A DNA stretch of 64,000 nucleotides from Zygnema circumcarinatum. Its lineage: Eukaryota > Streptophyta > Zygnematophyceae > Zygnematales > Zygnemataceae. Location of the stretch: assembly GCA_037447605.1 (NCBI GenBank), contig CM074816.1, positions 753,171 through 817,170 of the forward strand, read 5' to 3'. Shown in pieces: positions 37,177-49,157 of the stretch. Each line of letters begins with the position of its first letter. The stretch's first letter is position 1. The translations under genes and the position numbers were made by a program. Below the pieces are notes generated by a model. The model made no database searches. It was not told the DNA's origin and worked only from the letters and a program-made list of their open reading frames with translations.

Positions 37177-40100
37177 TCAGGGTTTCGGGTTTTGTAGGGG
37201 CCTCACTGCGGACGAGTGCTTGAGCAGCGACGCCGTGCACACTGCCGATGTGACGTCACGCTGCAGCAGCACTCGCACGTGCGGCGCGGCCTTCCAGCTC
37301 TCCCCGAGGGCGGGCTTGGGCTTCCCTCCCTCGCCGGCCACTGTGTGGTTGGTGATCTGAACAGGCCGTAATTTCTAAAAGCGATTTCAAAAGACTAACA
37401 AATCAACAAATAGACAAATAATCAATAATATAGTAAAGAAAGGGGGGAGGGGAGCAAGGCCAAGACAAGGCAATGAATGTCTCCTTCCGAGTATTGAAAA
37501 CGTCATCAACGTCAGAGGAAGAAGATATTCAGCACCTCCCAACGGGGGGGTACGCCACATAACAAGGAGACGAGTTTGGGGTTTGCGGGTTTTTAGGGTT
37601 TCGAAGAATGACCAGCACTGCCAGCTTGTGCTCTGTCGCCATCCGCTTGAGGGTGCGGCTCAGACACATCATCAGCGCGTGCCCTGGCCATGCCACGTCA
37701 TCACACACCCTCCCCATTGGCAAAGATTTCCCACGACAACGGGTTCAAAGACATTGTATGATTCATGATACAAACATTGTTAGCTTTTGCAGCAACTCGC
37801 GGAAAGACTGGTGGTGCCATGGCATGAAAGGAGCTGTGCACGAAGGATCTTAACGTTTTCAAGGCGATCAGGTTACTAGTAATTGAAGTTTTAAGCTCAT
37901 TACGGATTTAGGGTTGTCAGGTTAGCAGGGTTCAGAGATTTGTTGAGTGCCTTGCGTATGGGAGCCTCCAAGGAGAGCGCCGACCAAAGCAGACGGAGAG
38001 TCCACAACGAGCAGTCGCACTTTAGCAAAAAAATCTGACTTCTGCACCGTCCTCGGCCAGGCAACGAGCTTGTCCCTGCTGGGATTAGGGTTCCAAAGAA
38101 GTTTCAGGAATGAACAATCTGCATCTCCTTTCCCTTACATGGGGACACGAGAGATGACTTGAACGATGAGTTTGATCTTAATCGTGAGCTTGCATTATGT
38201 GGTGGATCCCGTGCGTATGAATATGTTCAGACGAATAAGATGGTGTCCGATGAGGAATACCGTGTAATGGCGAGGTCTTTAAATAGAGAACACAAGTTGT
38301 TTTTTTATCACGTGTTACATCATATGAGAAGTAAAGAGGAACCGCTTCGGGTTTTCTTTGACTGGAGGTGCTGGTGTGGGTAAATCTAGATTGGTTCAAA
38401 CTGTGTATGAAGCTTTGGTACGTTTTTAAGAAAAAAGGCTCAAACTGATTTTGACGAACCTTTTGTATTACGTTTGGCTCCAACTGGTACAGCGGCATAC
38501 AATATTGATGGACATACTATACATGGAGGACTTTGCATACCGCTCACTCAATCCACCAACATGGGTTTGATTGATGAGAAGAAAAATACCCTCCTGTCTA
38601 AACTTAGTTATGTTCAATTTGTGATTATTGACGAAGTGTTTATGGTTGGGCAGCGTCTTTTCATGGCTATGGAAGATCGACTAAGAACGCTGTTTTGTAA
38701 AGAGCAACCGTTTGGTGATTGCGCGGAGGCCCACCTGCGCTGCGTGGCAGCAGTGAGCGGAGAGGTCCTCGAGCAGAGCGAGCAGATGGGGCAGAGAGAA
38801 GGCGCGCATGCGCACAATGGCCCGCATGGCCCGGCTCACATCCGCCTTCATGTCCTGCACGGGCCCCCATGCCACGCATGTAATCTGAATACCGCCGGCA
38901 ACACATCCAAGGTGCAAATGCACATGCACATGCACATGCAGCGCATGCGAAGCCCCCCCCCTCTCCCTCCCTCCTCCCCCCCTCTCCTCTCCTCTCCTCT
39001 CTCCCTCTCCCCACCCGTATGCGAGCGGGCCCGCCCGCGAGAGCCCCGACAATGTGCGCTGTGCGCTGCGCGGAGAAGCCGCCCGTGTCGATGTACGCCA
39101 CTGCGCCGCCGCAGAGGGCAGCTGCAGCGCTGCTCTGCAGGCAGACCTGCGGATGCACAGGATGATGAATGTGAGGAACGAGAAGCTGCTGAGGATCACT
39201 GCATGTGATTCAGCAAACGTAACCCGCAACATATGGGATACGTATGGACACATGAGCTACTACCTGATCATGCCCATGTGGTTTATGGTCCATGCCCATG
39301 CCCATGCCCATGCCCATGCCATGAGAGTTTACCAGTGTTTGCAATATGTTAAGAGCTCGCACGGTCGAGAAGTCAAAGGAGGACCAGTGGTTTTGACGGC
39401 TTTTCAGAGCACTGGATTTTTCCAACTTTTGAAATTTGGTGTTCCATTTTAGAACTAAAAAAGACATTCTCACAGGAAAATGATTTACCAATTCTAGATG
39501 CCCCGTTAATATCAGTTATTTACTGGCTTCTTCTTTTTTTCTCAAGATTGCCTTCTAAAATTGACCGACTGCTGACCTGCGAGAGGTCAACATAACTTTG
39601 ATCCGCCTCCGTGGGATCAATCTTCCCCTTCAACTCCCATGAGTAAAAGAATCAATTTTAGGGTTCAGGGTTTGAAGTGTGGCGACACCTGGGTCTTCCC
39701 GGAAGCTGCACTTCCCACGAGCTCCGTGACGGTGCCCTCACGCAAGCCGCCCTGCAGGAGCTCATCAAGGCTGCGGAAATGTGACCCCTCCCCCCCATGT
39801 TACAACAGCAGTACTGAGAACAGAAGAAGCAGCTGGCCAGCTGACTATGTAAGAATCAAACCATTTCTGAAATTCAGCAAAGGCATTGCAGAGTCTTTTC
39901 GTCAAAGGACAGCGAGGGGACAAAAAGCAGGGGGCGCATACAAAATGAGCGAGAGAGAAGTGACGGAGAGAGCAGGCTGGAGGAGAGAGGGAGGAGGAGA
40001 AGGAGGGAGGGAGAGAGCGAGCGAGAGAGAGGAGGAAGAGAAAGAGCTAGAGAAGTCACCTCTGGCAGCCAGTGGAGTGCACCTGCGCCTGTGGCAGCAG

Positions 40101-40750
40101 CGAGGCACCTGAAAGCCACTGCCCGGCGTGATGTGCTGCCACGTGGTCGAGCACTGCCACCAACGCCTGCACTTCCCGCAAACAAAAACACCCAAAATTG
40201 TCATAATTGCAATCGAAGAGACGAGGCTTTACATTGACGCATACTGGCGGAAATCAGAAACGTGTGGAGCTAATTGAGCGGGGGGGGGGAATGTGGAGAG
40301 GCAGTAGGGAGTGACACTTTTCTAACTCTGAAAGCCCCTATTACATGTCTTTAGGAATTTTAAGGTCGAGCAGGCGACCTGGCGGAGCGGCGCAGAGGCA
40401 GCGACGGGCCGGGCCAGGGCTGTGAGCTCCGCCGGCAGGTCCTCCGCCAGGAAGGCCTCCACTGCGCCCCGACCCCTCAGCCCCGCTCTGCATCCTCAGA
40501 GAGAGGGGCTCTGCTCGCGTCTGCTCTGCATGCAGCGGAGGAGGAGAGGGAGAGGGAAAGGGAGGAGGGAGAGTGAGGAGAGGAAGGCCCAGGGGTAGAG
40601 AGGATAGAGGATCGCAGAAATGAAGGAGAGGGGTCGAAAGGGAGGAAGGGGGGGAGGGGAGGGGGTACGCGTGAGGATGCGCCGCGCGATGAGGAGGTCG
40701 AGCAGCTCGGGGGCGATCCCCGCCTCCCGCAGCGCCGCCAGCGGGGCCAT
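37177..40750 (-). CDS. RAD51D: RAD51 paralogue RAD51D, homologous recombination
   Basis: Nine exons (40669-40750, 40379-40461, 40060-40166, 39689-39770, 39015-39146, 38735-38854, 37951-38041, 37613-37683, 37177-37356) sum to 315 residues; human and plant RAD51D have about 320-330. The N terminus [18 protein letters not shown] matches the family. Then come [16 protein letters not shown], Walker [25 protein letters not shown], Walker [44 protein letters not shown] and [19 protein letters not shown]. The BCDX2 complex (RAD51B-C-D-XRCC2) helps load RAD51 on broken DNA in the nucleus. One intron (38042-38734) contains an antisense helicase relic. The intron after 37951 uses a GC donor (CAAG|gcactc). 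The exon boundary at 38041 is the least certain. The upstream flank has an MSA-like array and a G-box. Confidence 0.88.
38150..38723 (+). mobile_element. Decayed PIF1/Helitron-type helicase fragment in a RAD51D intron
   Basis: Antisense to RAD51D, this stretch codes in broken frames for the N-terminal half of a Helitron-type PIF1 helicase: [20 protein letters not shown], Walker [32 protein letters not shown] and the motif II block [14 protein letters not shown], ending at the conserved PFGD. At least two frameshifts (near 38350 and near 38425) and truncation at both ends mark it as dead. Motif II reads DEVFMV where active helicases usually have DEISMV. It ends about 12 bases from the RAD51D exon at 38735-38854. 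Only helicase sequence is recognised; no Rep domain or Helitron end was identified. Confidence 0.85.
38915..39320. repeat. CATGCA and CATGCC microsatellites in RAD51D introns
   Basis: (CACATG)n-like repeats occur at about 38917-38948, a TCCCTCTCC tract at 38955-39010 and (CATGCC)n at about 39290-39320, in the introns on either side of the 39015-39146 exon. They produce GMGMGM or HAHAHA frames without meaning. Confidence 0.85.
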
Positions 40751-40779
40751 CGCTCTCCCTCTCCCTCTCACTCTCGCTT

Positions 40780-40814
<35 letters not shown>

Positions 40815-40858
40815 CCCAGCTGGCGCCGCGAGGGAGGGGGGCGGGCCGCGGGGAGCCG

Positions 40859-41132
40859 CCACGTGGCAGGCGCACACTTTTCGAGAGGCTTGGCCCGGTG
40901 ACGAGTCAGGCACCGCCGTTGGATTCGCGCTAGAATCGCCGTTGGATGCAGGAGCTTCTAGCCGTCCGATGCATTATCTTTTAGAGGAAGTGGAAGCCGA
41001 CTTGGCACATCCAACGGTCCAATAATACGATTGTGCATGTGGCAAATCCAACGGCCAAATTCTCGGAATGTAGCAAGTCGCTATCCAACGGTCCACATCT
41101 TATGCTTGTACACGTGGGAGATCCAACGGCCA
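40859..41132. promoter_or_regulatory. RAD51D upstream region: G-box and MSA-like (AACGG) array
   Basis: Going away from the RAD51D start: a palindromic CCACGTGG (40859), two reverse-oriented CCGTTGGA sites (about 40915 and 40938), then four forward TCCAACGG sites at 41010, 41047, 41084 and 41122, spaced 37, 37 and 38 bases. TCCAACGGCCA at 41047 and 41122 matches the plant M-phase-specific activator consensus TCYAACGGYYA exactly, and the other two match at 10 of 11 positions. MSA elements are bound by MYB3R factors and drive or repress G2/M genes. Action on RAD51D is inference. Confidence 0.6.
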
Positions 41133-41657
41133 TTTTCCCTCAATAAAGCACGTAGTTTCGATTTTACGTGTTCAGAGAATCTTGCCTGCCCGTGACGCTA
41201 TCGGAAAGAAATCAAGTTTGATGCCCCCTATTGTCTTTCATCGACCCTTGTGGAAACCAATCTTAATGGAATGGGAAGGAAGGAAAAACCAACACACTCC
41301 CACATCTCTCCACTTCTCTGCCTCTCAAGACTTCAACGGCGTATAACTCAATCAAAACAATGTGTCCATCTAAAAAGATTTATCCTTTGGCTACACTCTA
41401 CACCCCCAACCTCCCCTCTCTCGCTGTTACAAACAAGAAACCGGATTAAAGACGATTTACAATGGGCTTGAAGCCTCCTTCTAACCAACAAGGAATGAGG
41501 CAAATCTCTCATTTCAGCTCCGCTGCATGAACCCCTCCCTCCGCCCCTTGCCCTAAATATTCGGAGCAATGGCCCCGCCCACCCCCCACCTGAAACTTCC
41601 CCACACCCTAGTCTCGCTTTGCCTATGATCCATGCATGCATGCATGGCCCGGCGGCT
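41133..41657. other. Flank between the MSA array and the EMC10 stop codon
   Basis: Probably 3' UTR and flank of EMC10. No further gene is seen; CATG-rich sequence (ATGCATGCATGCATGG) lies at 41633-41647. Confidence 0.5.
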
Positions 41658-44313
41658 TCATCGCCTCCTCGGGGCGCCGCCCCCTGCCGGCCGTTGTGCC
41701 CCCCCCGGCGGCCCTCCCTGGCCCTCCGCTGCAGCTCCGGAGAGCACGATGTTCAAAAGGAGCATACCTCCCGGAACAATATAAAACCACTGCAAACCCC
41801 CGACCACACAAATAAAGTAAGAATCTCTCTAGTTTCAGGATCGATCTGAACTGAACTGAACTGCTTATTGAGATAAGCAACAGCCAAACTGGTGACTGTT
41901 GGCGGCCTTTTTGACACATCTCATTTGCTCCGCACGAGTCCCAGCAGCTGCAACGAGGAAAGTCGTTGCCAAGGAAGCCCATAGTTTCAAAACAGACGCA
42001 GACTCACATATTTTTGCCAAAAGGTCTTTGGCTCGGCAGGCTTCTCCGGCTCCTCTCCCGGCTTTCGCCGTTCAGCTGCAGCTTCAGCCGCTAAAAATAG
42101 CTGCTCGCTTGCTGGGATCAACCTGCACACGTTTAGGAGCTCCAACAAACGCAGGGATTGGGAGTTCATCACAAAAGGTTCAATCCAAACTTCCAAACTG
42201 CGCAATGCATGAGGCATGTTGAGGGGTCTCTAAATTTTGAACGCTATTTGCAGCTACTGAAGGAGGGAGAAGCACTCACTTCGGTGCCTGCTGTCCATAC
42301 TTCAACGCGGCCGAGCTGTTGAACTTCCAGATGCTTTCGAACCGCTGTGCAAACACAGCACAGATGCGGCCGATTCAGAAACTGAGAAGCTTTCAGGGTT
42401 TGAGATTTTCTAAGATTTTGAATCTGAATCCTTGGGGGGTTTTTTGAAATCTTCACAGTATCAGTGGTTTCTATGCGAACATGTGCATTCATAAATCGCA
42501 TCGTAAAAGTGGTACTCACAATGTCCGTTGTGGACGCTCTTGAACAGTCAGCCTGCGGGAGATAGGTGATGGCTACAATATTCCCTGCAGATTCCTGCAT
42601 TGCCAAACTCTCTGACTTCAAAGCCACTCTTCCCAGAGTTTCCCACGCTCACTGCCTTTGTAAACTCCATGGTATGCCTTTTTGTAAAGTCTGCAAATTA
42701 CTGTGACTGCCGCTGTGGAAAACAGTTCGATTAGACCGCCGGACTTCCATTTGCCTTGAGATAGACGTAAGACCTTCCTGCAACATGGACAAATCATAGC
42801 AACTTTCCTACCACAAGTTTAAACGGGAGAGGTACGCATCTTCGGTGGTTTCCAGTACGGAATGGTGTTACATGTGACTATGAGAACTGAGTTCGGCCTT
42901 ACCACATGGAGTTCAAAATGGTCCGTTTGCTGTGCCAAGGCCACGCATCGCTGCGAAATCGACCCATCCCATTCCCCTTTCAGATGAGCCTCAACCCTTG
43001 ATGAATGGGGCTTAATGCACTGCACATAGCTGTGATTCACAACCCAAAATTCTGACAACCGTAGACTTCCAGACGACCCGACTAAGTGCACTTGATTGGT
43101 CTGTTTCAGAGCATCGACGTGTCCTGAGAAGCCTCCTCTCAACTCTCTCTCTCTCTCTCGCTCTCTCTCTCGCTCTCTCTCTCTCTCCTTCTTGGCGTAA
43201 ACACGACTCACAGCTTTTGCAGACGCTACAACGAACTTGCCGGAGCCAAACACGCTTGCAGGAACACGGACGCGGTAATACCCGTCAGCCACCACGAGCT
43301 CCTGCATAGATTCGCCAGCTCAGCGCTGCCCCATCCCTTCTTTGGTTTCGGTCTTTGCTTCTTTTGCAAACACTGCAGAAGGGCAAGAATACAGAAACAG
43401 CAAAGAGTAGAAGCCTCTGCAAGAGCTTCACTTGCAAAATGAGACCTTCCAAAGCAGTAATTCTGCCAGTAAAAACAGGCCAAGAGAAAAATGCAGCTAG
43501 TGATCCAAACATTCCTTAATTAGAAACTACTCCAGACAGCCATTCACGCATCTGAATCTCGGGCAAAATACCTCGAAAGCAGCCCTTTCACCTGCAGACA
43601 AGGTTGCGCGCTCCAATTGCAGCCTTGAAAGTTTCTGATCACCCTTCCCCAAAACGGCGGCTGCTGTGAATAATAACCATAGAATTTTGAAGCAGCGGGC
43701 GGGGCCCCTTGTCTATGTTTTTTCGATATGGGGGATTCTGTGCACAGTGCTCACCTGCTCCTTCCATTGACCTTCCAGTGATAGTATTTTTTAATCAATG
43801 CAGCTGAGATTGTATGCTAATAACAAAACGAAGCTCGAAACAACTAAATCACAAAAAAATGGCCAAAAGATACGCCTAAGCCTGCGAATAATCCGGTTTC
43901 CGGCTTCCGGTTCTCCTTAAGCCCCTTCTTATATTACATTATAAACAGTCCCATTATTAAAGTAGCAAACTCGCCTGTACTCCCTGCATGGAGGTTCGAA
44001 CCCGCACACTGAAGTCGCCTGCAGGGGTGAACTCGCCATGGCGCCCTCCCAGCGAGTGCTCCAATTCGAACCTCTCCACCTTATCTACGGCATCTATGCC
44101 CGTCTGCACCGCTCCTCTCTCTCTCCCTCTCTCCAGCTCAGGCACCTGCGTAGCGAGCGATTCAAACTCATCCCCTCCCAGAGGTTCCCTCGACTCAAAC
44201 GAAGCTTCTGCGAGCCTTCCAGAAAGTAAAAGAAGCACTGCTAATGCGGTGGCGAAGGTGGAGAGGCCGCGCAGGGCCTCAGAGCGCGCCATGTGTCCGA
44301 GCTTCGCGGCCAT
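41658..44313 (-). CDS. EMC10: ER membrane protein complex subunit 10
   Basis: Eight exons (about 43981-44313, 43572-43643, 43212-43301, 42903-42950, 42520-42594, 42280-42344, 42008-42122, 41658-41789) sum to 309 residues. An N-terminal signal sequence has a hydrophobic core (ATALAVLLLLSG). The lumenal part shows FELEHSLGG, RLQLERATLSAGERAAFE, YYRVRVPASVFGSGKFVVAS, CVALAQQTDHFELHV, AGNIVAITYLPQADC and WKFNSSAALKYGQQAP, in the order seen in EMC10. A C-terminal helix follows KTFWQKY|WFYIVPGGMLLLNIVL and a Gly/Pro/Arg tail ends PRRR. The EMC inserts tail-anchored and multipass proteins into the ER membrane; EMC10 is its lumenal/membrane accessory subunit. The first donor is ambiguous: GT at 43980 or an in-frame GC (CAG|gcgagt) six bases on. 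The start was chosen for its ACATGG context; no in-frame ATG was found upstream. Confidence 0.82.
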
Positions 44314-45686
44314 GTCTGGAGAGCTCTGCAACTCGCAGACAGACAGCGAGTCTAAGAGCGCCACGCGCTGGGTACATTTGCTGCTCTCAGCCTCGCTTTA
44401 GGGTTTCTATGTGTCCGCGTTCCATGGTCGACGGCCGTTCCCGTCCTGTTTCACGACTCTGTGCGTGACGCAGCACGCTGTTCCATGATGCCACATCGTT
44501 GTTGCAAAGTACTGCATCGACTCGAACTGGAAACGATATTTTCGAGTCGGACTGAAGACGATATTTTCGAATCGAGTCTGAAGGCGATATTTCCGAATTG
44601 GACTGAAGACGAAATTTTTTAATGGGATTGAGGGCGATATCATCGAGTCGAAATGCCGCCGATATTGCCTAATCGAGTCGACGAGGTGAGGCAGATGGAG
44701 AGAAGGGGCAGGGTGCGATGCGGCCCAGTACTTGCCATCACTCGTTCAGGGCAAGTGAGAAGGTACCTTATTCAATCGTATGTTTGCCATGCCAAAAAAA
44801 AGCTTGTGAGCATCTTTCGAAAAAACTTCTTTGATTTGTTTTGAAATGTGACAGCACTGCACTGCAGTTGTGTGAAATTCAAAAAACTACCACCCCCTGG
44901 ACACATTGACGAAGCGGCGGCAATGACTTCTCCCTTCCCCCCCCCCCCCTCCCCAACAAAAAAAGCCTTCATCAATTCCTTCAATAGTGATTCACACGCT
45001 CTCCCCTTGTTTCAACAAGAGAAGTGACCAAAACGACCAGAACGGTTTCGTTTTCCTTAAGGACCTTGGTGCCTTGCTGACTTAAGCGATCTTTCCTCCC
45101 TGCTGCCGGTTTCCCCTCGACAAAGTCAATCCAGCCATCCTAGTGCATTGCATGCGCCTACGTGCTTGCATATGCTCCAATGCTCTCCACAGCTGGGCCC
45201 CAAACCTTAACCCAGTCCTTCCTAACGGCCGTCCAGCATTACTCACACAACAAAGCCAAGCCACACACCACACGAGGCTCGGCTTTTGAAGCCGGAGCAT
45301 TGAACTGCAATAATTGATGATATGATCAACAAGTTTCCCGTGAATGAATAATTACAAGAAAAAACAACCAAGAGAAAAAACAATGATTGATAGATAGTCT
45401 AGCCGGCGTGCTGACTCCCTCCCCCCTTTTCAGAAGCACCCACAAAGGAACACAGCATTGTGTTCCGCTGCGTGCACCTCCCTCCACCTGTGCAGTTTTG
45501 GCAACAATAAATAAAATTGAGACCAACAAAAAAATGATGAGCGTGCGAGGTGATCCGAGACCTCCAAATAAAAAGAATAGTTATCAAAATGCCGAGTTTT
45601 ATCGCAGTGTTGGCGGACGTGTTCTTGGCAGCGCCCCGTTGCCTCTCCTCTCGCGTCCTTATTGCGTGGAAGCACCACCTCCCTTA
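44314..45686. other. Intergenic region upstream of EMC10, including a ~34-base tandem repeat
   Basis: A telo-box (AAACCCTAAAG, minus strand, near 44400) lies in the probable EMC10 leader. About 44524-44690 holds four to five degenerate units of roughly 33-36 bases built around GACGATATTTTCGAATCGAGT. The rest, down to the GH5 stop, shows no gene; a poly-C run is at 44939-44950. Confidence 0.55.
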
Positions 45687-48600
45687 CTACTTCTTCGGAG
45701 AGGGCCCAAAGTTTGGATGAAGGATGGGCTTCAGAAGCTCCATCTTCTTATCCCACACATTCCACCAGTCGTCCTTGAGAATACCTCCCGTGTCTCTTGA
45801 GTCGGGTCCCCAATTGAACCACGTGTGAGAGAGATCGAGCTTCTTGATATAGTCCCGGAACCTGTAGGCCCATATGAGCTCTCGCGGCGTTTTAGAGGTG
45901 ACCAATGTGCAGTCGAGGGCGGACCCCCACTCGCCCACCCACACAGGCGCAATGTTCTTCTTCACAATGTAACCCCACCGGCGATTCCAGTAGCCTTCTA
46001 GGTTGTTGGGGAAGGAATGCCTGTTTCTGTACCACGGCTGATCATAGACGTTTGGGCCGTAGTCATGGGCTGAATAGGCCACCTTGTGGGGAACCTGTCA
46101 ACCAGACCAGTTAACACTGACAAGATCAGATAAAGGTAATGACAGAAGTGCGACGTCATCTCTTATGGGATGTGTAGATCACATACAAAGGCGCCAATGC
46201 ATTGCATCACAAATGGTGGGCTGGGTACAGTCTGAACAAAGTCTAGAAATCAGTGAGGACTACTTGAATTATATTACGGGACTTGGCAAAACCGTGAGAG
46301 AACTAAGGCTTCTTAAGTTAGAATAATTCCAGAGATGCCTTCCAGAAAGTCATCTCTGCATCTAGTTCAGTGAAGGAAGCAGAGCCAAAAAAATTCATTC
46401 AATTTATTTCCTTTTCTCTTCATCTTACTGTGTGTTGACAGAAGCCTATTGAAAGCAACTTCAACCATAGCACTCAAAACCAGACAGAACGTCCTGCAAC
46501 ACTCTTCCTTCTCCATGTTGTACTTTGCGGCTGAGTAAAATTTAAGAACAGATGGAGCCTCCCAACAACAAGGAGTTGATGCAACAAACAGGTGACAAGG
46601 TAAGAAATTACCTTCATTGGGAGAGGTGGAATTTTCGTGAAAGCCATAAGGTTACCGCCCCACCAAGCATTGTACCACATGCCTCCAATAATAATGATGA
46701 TCTTCGGGTTTACCTTCTGAATCCGATCAGAGACCCTGCACGTACGGTGATGTTGAGACACTTCAGCATCGTGACCACTTTTCTTTCCCTTTTGCCCCGT
46801 TTCTCCAATGTAGTTTGGAGTTTTAAGGTTTGACTGTAATTTCTAGCTGTGCACACGGTACAGATGATTTTCCTTAAGAAGAGCGTGTACATTCAAGCTG
46901 GGTTTCTTGGGAAAAACGTCATCGTTCGAACAGCGTCATAAAAGACAGCATTAGACTCGCGCGTCAATATATTGTTGTCCCTCTCCTCACGAGTGTGTGC
47001 TGGCTTGTGCTGTATAAATAATTCATGATAAGCGATAGTCTACGCATCTAAAGAATCTAAGAGGAAATGCCAATATTGTATCAATAGCCATCGGCAAGCT
47101 CATTCGCACGTGCCAGCCTGAAACTAGATACATAAAACAATCAGACCAATACGACAGCGCTAAAACGATTCTGGTGTATCAAAAAGTGATTTACCTCTTG
47201 ACAGCTGTGCGCCAATTGTACGGCTCTCCGCCCTTCCTGACCCACACCGGGTAATCGGGAAGGTCCGTGTTGTTGTGAATCTCGTTGAAGAGATCAGCCT
47301 GAACAACAAAAAGACAGTGAGAGGCCAAGATAACTCGATAAATGAACTTCCCGCAAAGGAAAATCGACCCGATCTGCAAAAGTCAGCACGATCCGTGCAA
47401 ACGAAGCAGAATCAAAAGAGCAGAGCTGCATACCGCAATGACTGTCGGATTTCTTCTGTATCTCTTCGCCAGCATCCCCCAATTGTCTATCCATAACTTT
47501 TCTGTGTTATTCTTGTCGAACCAGATTCCCCATTCAGGATGGCTGGTGAGGTAAAGCCGATGGTAATCAAGAATGACTTTCATTTTGTATTTCCCGCAAG
47601 CTTCAATAATTTTATCGAGCACTTGAAGACTATTAAGACCCTGCACTTCAATTCAAACACACGAAATTCATTAGAATCCAAAGTAATAGCTGCCAAAACA
47701 TTTCGCAAATGCATCAGTAAAACAGAAATGCACTGACCTTATTCATGAGATACTGCTCATTTTTTTGTTGTTTCAAACTGAGACAGTGATAAAAGAAAGT
47801 TCGTTGAAATTTTGGTGCAGTTACTCAATTGAATGAATTAAATGGAGTTCACGCTACGTTTCGACTGAAAATATCTAAATTTCTGGCAAGAGTCTCGAAC
47901 CTGCAAGTCTGGATTGATCCCGTAATTGATATTGTTGGGGTACATTGAAGGCTTCAGCGTCTCTCCGGCAAATGCAAGACGGATCATGTTGAAGCCGAGC
48001 GAGGCCATTTGCCGAACCATGTCGTCGTAGTTCCGAGCCCAAAGTCCGTGAGGAGCTCCCGTGACCTCAGCCCCCGTCCACTGAACACCTGCAAACTTAA
48101 CCTGCAAGTTACAACAAATTATGGAGACGGCAGCCCAATGTCAATAAACTGGTCGAGATTCCACCCCGGCTTTAAGCATCCGCGGGAATTAACAACTGAA
48201 ATCTCTAAAACCTATCAAAATCGAGTGGTAATATCCTCTGTCTGAGAATTGGACGAGAATGCGGAGATGATAGTAAGTGACACATCACGAAAATGCAAAA
48301 AAAAGAAACAAGCTAAATCAATTTTCTCCATTTAAGAGCCTGCAGTTGATTAACTACCTTGCTTCCTTTCGCATCGTAGAAGTTAGAGCCATTAACAGTC
48401 CACCAGCCAGCACCTCTGTTCTTCCTGCCCTTCAGGATTCGTCGGCCAGACCCTTCGACCTGAATGAAGAATGAAGTGTTCCCATAAATCCATAAGTTGG
48501 CAGAAAGTCGTCTCTCCATAGACTCAGAAACGAGAACTGGCTTGCAAGGAATAACTCATACATGACGAACATGTGGCATTGGGCTCGTCACTAAGGGTGT

Positions 48601-49157
48601 CCAACGGGTCTTAACTACTCACCTCATCTGCAGTGAAGTCAAGAGTGTGCTGACCAGGATGCTCTACCTCTGCCATGCATCACCAAATAAAACTTGAAGG
48701 TAGATTTAGTTGATAGGACATCTTGCCATGTAATCATGGACCGAAGGATAATAGTGATAATAGTGAGGTTAGTGATGAATGCACCTCCTGGCCTCTTAAT
48801 AAATAGATAGAATAAAGCTTCTATAAAATGATGGCATTGCTAGTTCAGCTATTTTTCGCAAAAACTAGAAGATGGGCAGCAAAAATTCAATCAAATAATG
48901 GCATCGCTAGTTCATACGATTTTCAGCACCAGTGCTTGCGCCCCATGGCAGCTTGATACCCCCCTCGTGTGAAAACTACCGACGTTCGAGGATCCCCACC
49001 ATCCATTGCACAAAAGGAGCCGACAATTGAGAGGGAATTCCTTACCACGAACTAGACGAACAGTTTCTGACGAGTCCCTGCTAAAGAGATCCGCAGACGC
49101 AAGGCGAGAGCCGCAGATGGCCGCCACAACAGCCAGTCGCAGCGCCAACGCGGCCAT
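45687..49157 (-). CDS. Secreted GH5 (cellulase-family) glycoside hydrolase
   Basis: Eight exons (49046-49157, 48623-48669, 48358-48459, 47901-48101, 47434-47640, 47195-47298, 46612-46735, 45687-46094) sum to 434 residues. A signal peptide (LALRLAVVAAICGSRLASA) directs secretion. The (beta/alpha)8 domain shows FAGVQWTGAE, SLGFNMIRLAFAGE, KVILDYHRL, the acid/base Glu in LFNEIHNN, IIIIGGMWY, SAHDYGP and the nucleophile Glu in WVGEWGSA, then WFNWGPDSRDTGG. GH5 enzymes cut beta-1,4-glucans or mannans; the substrate cannot be read from the sequence, and cell-wall remodelling is inference. Most GH5 members have NEP after the acid/base; here it is NEI. No carbohydrate-binding module or anchor is visible. 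The second exon acceptor was set by phase 1 from the first exon. Confidence 0.87.

Noticed and set aside
42960-43200. Longer EMC10 exon continuing upstream of 42950
   Set aside because: It would add unrelated residues; the acceptor at 42951 gives the family-like CVALAQQTDHFELHV block in phase, and the upstream part contains a CT microsatellite.
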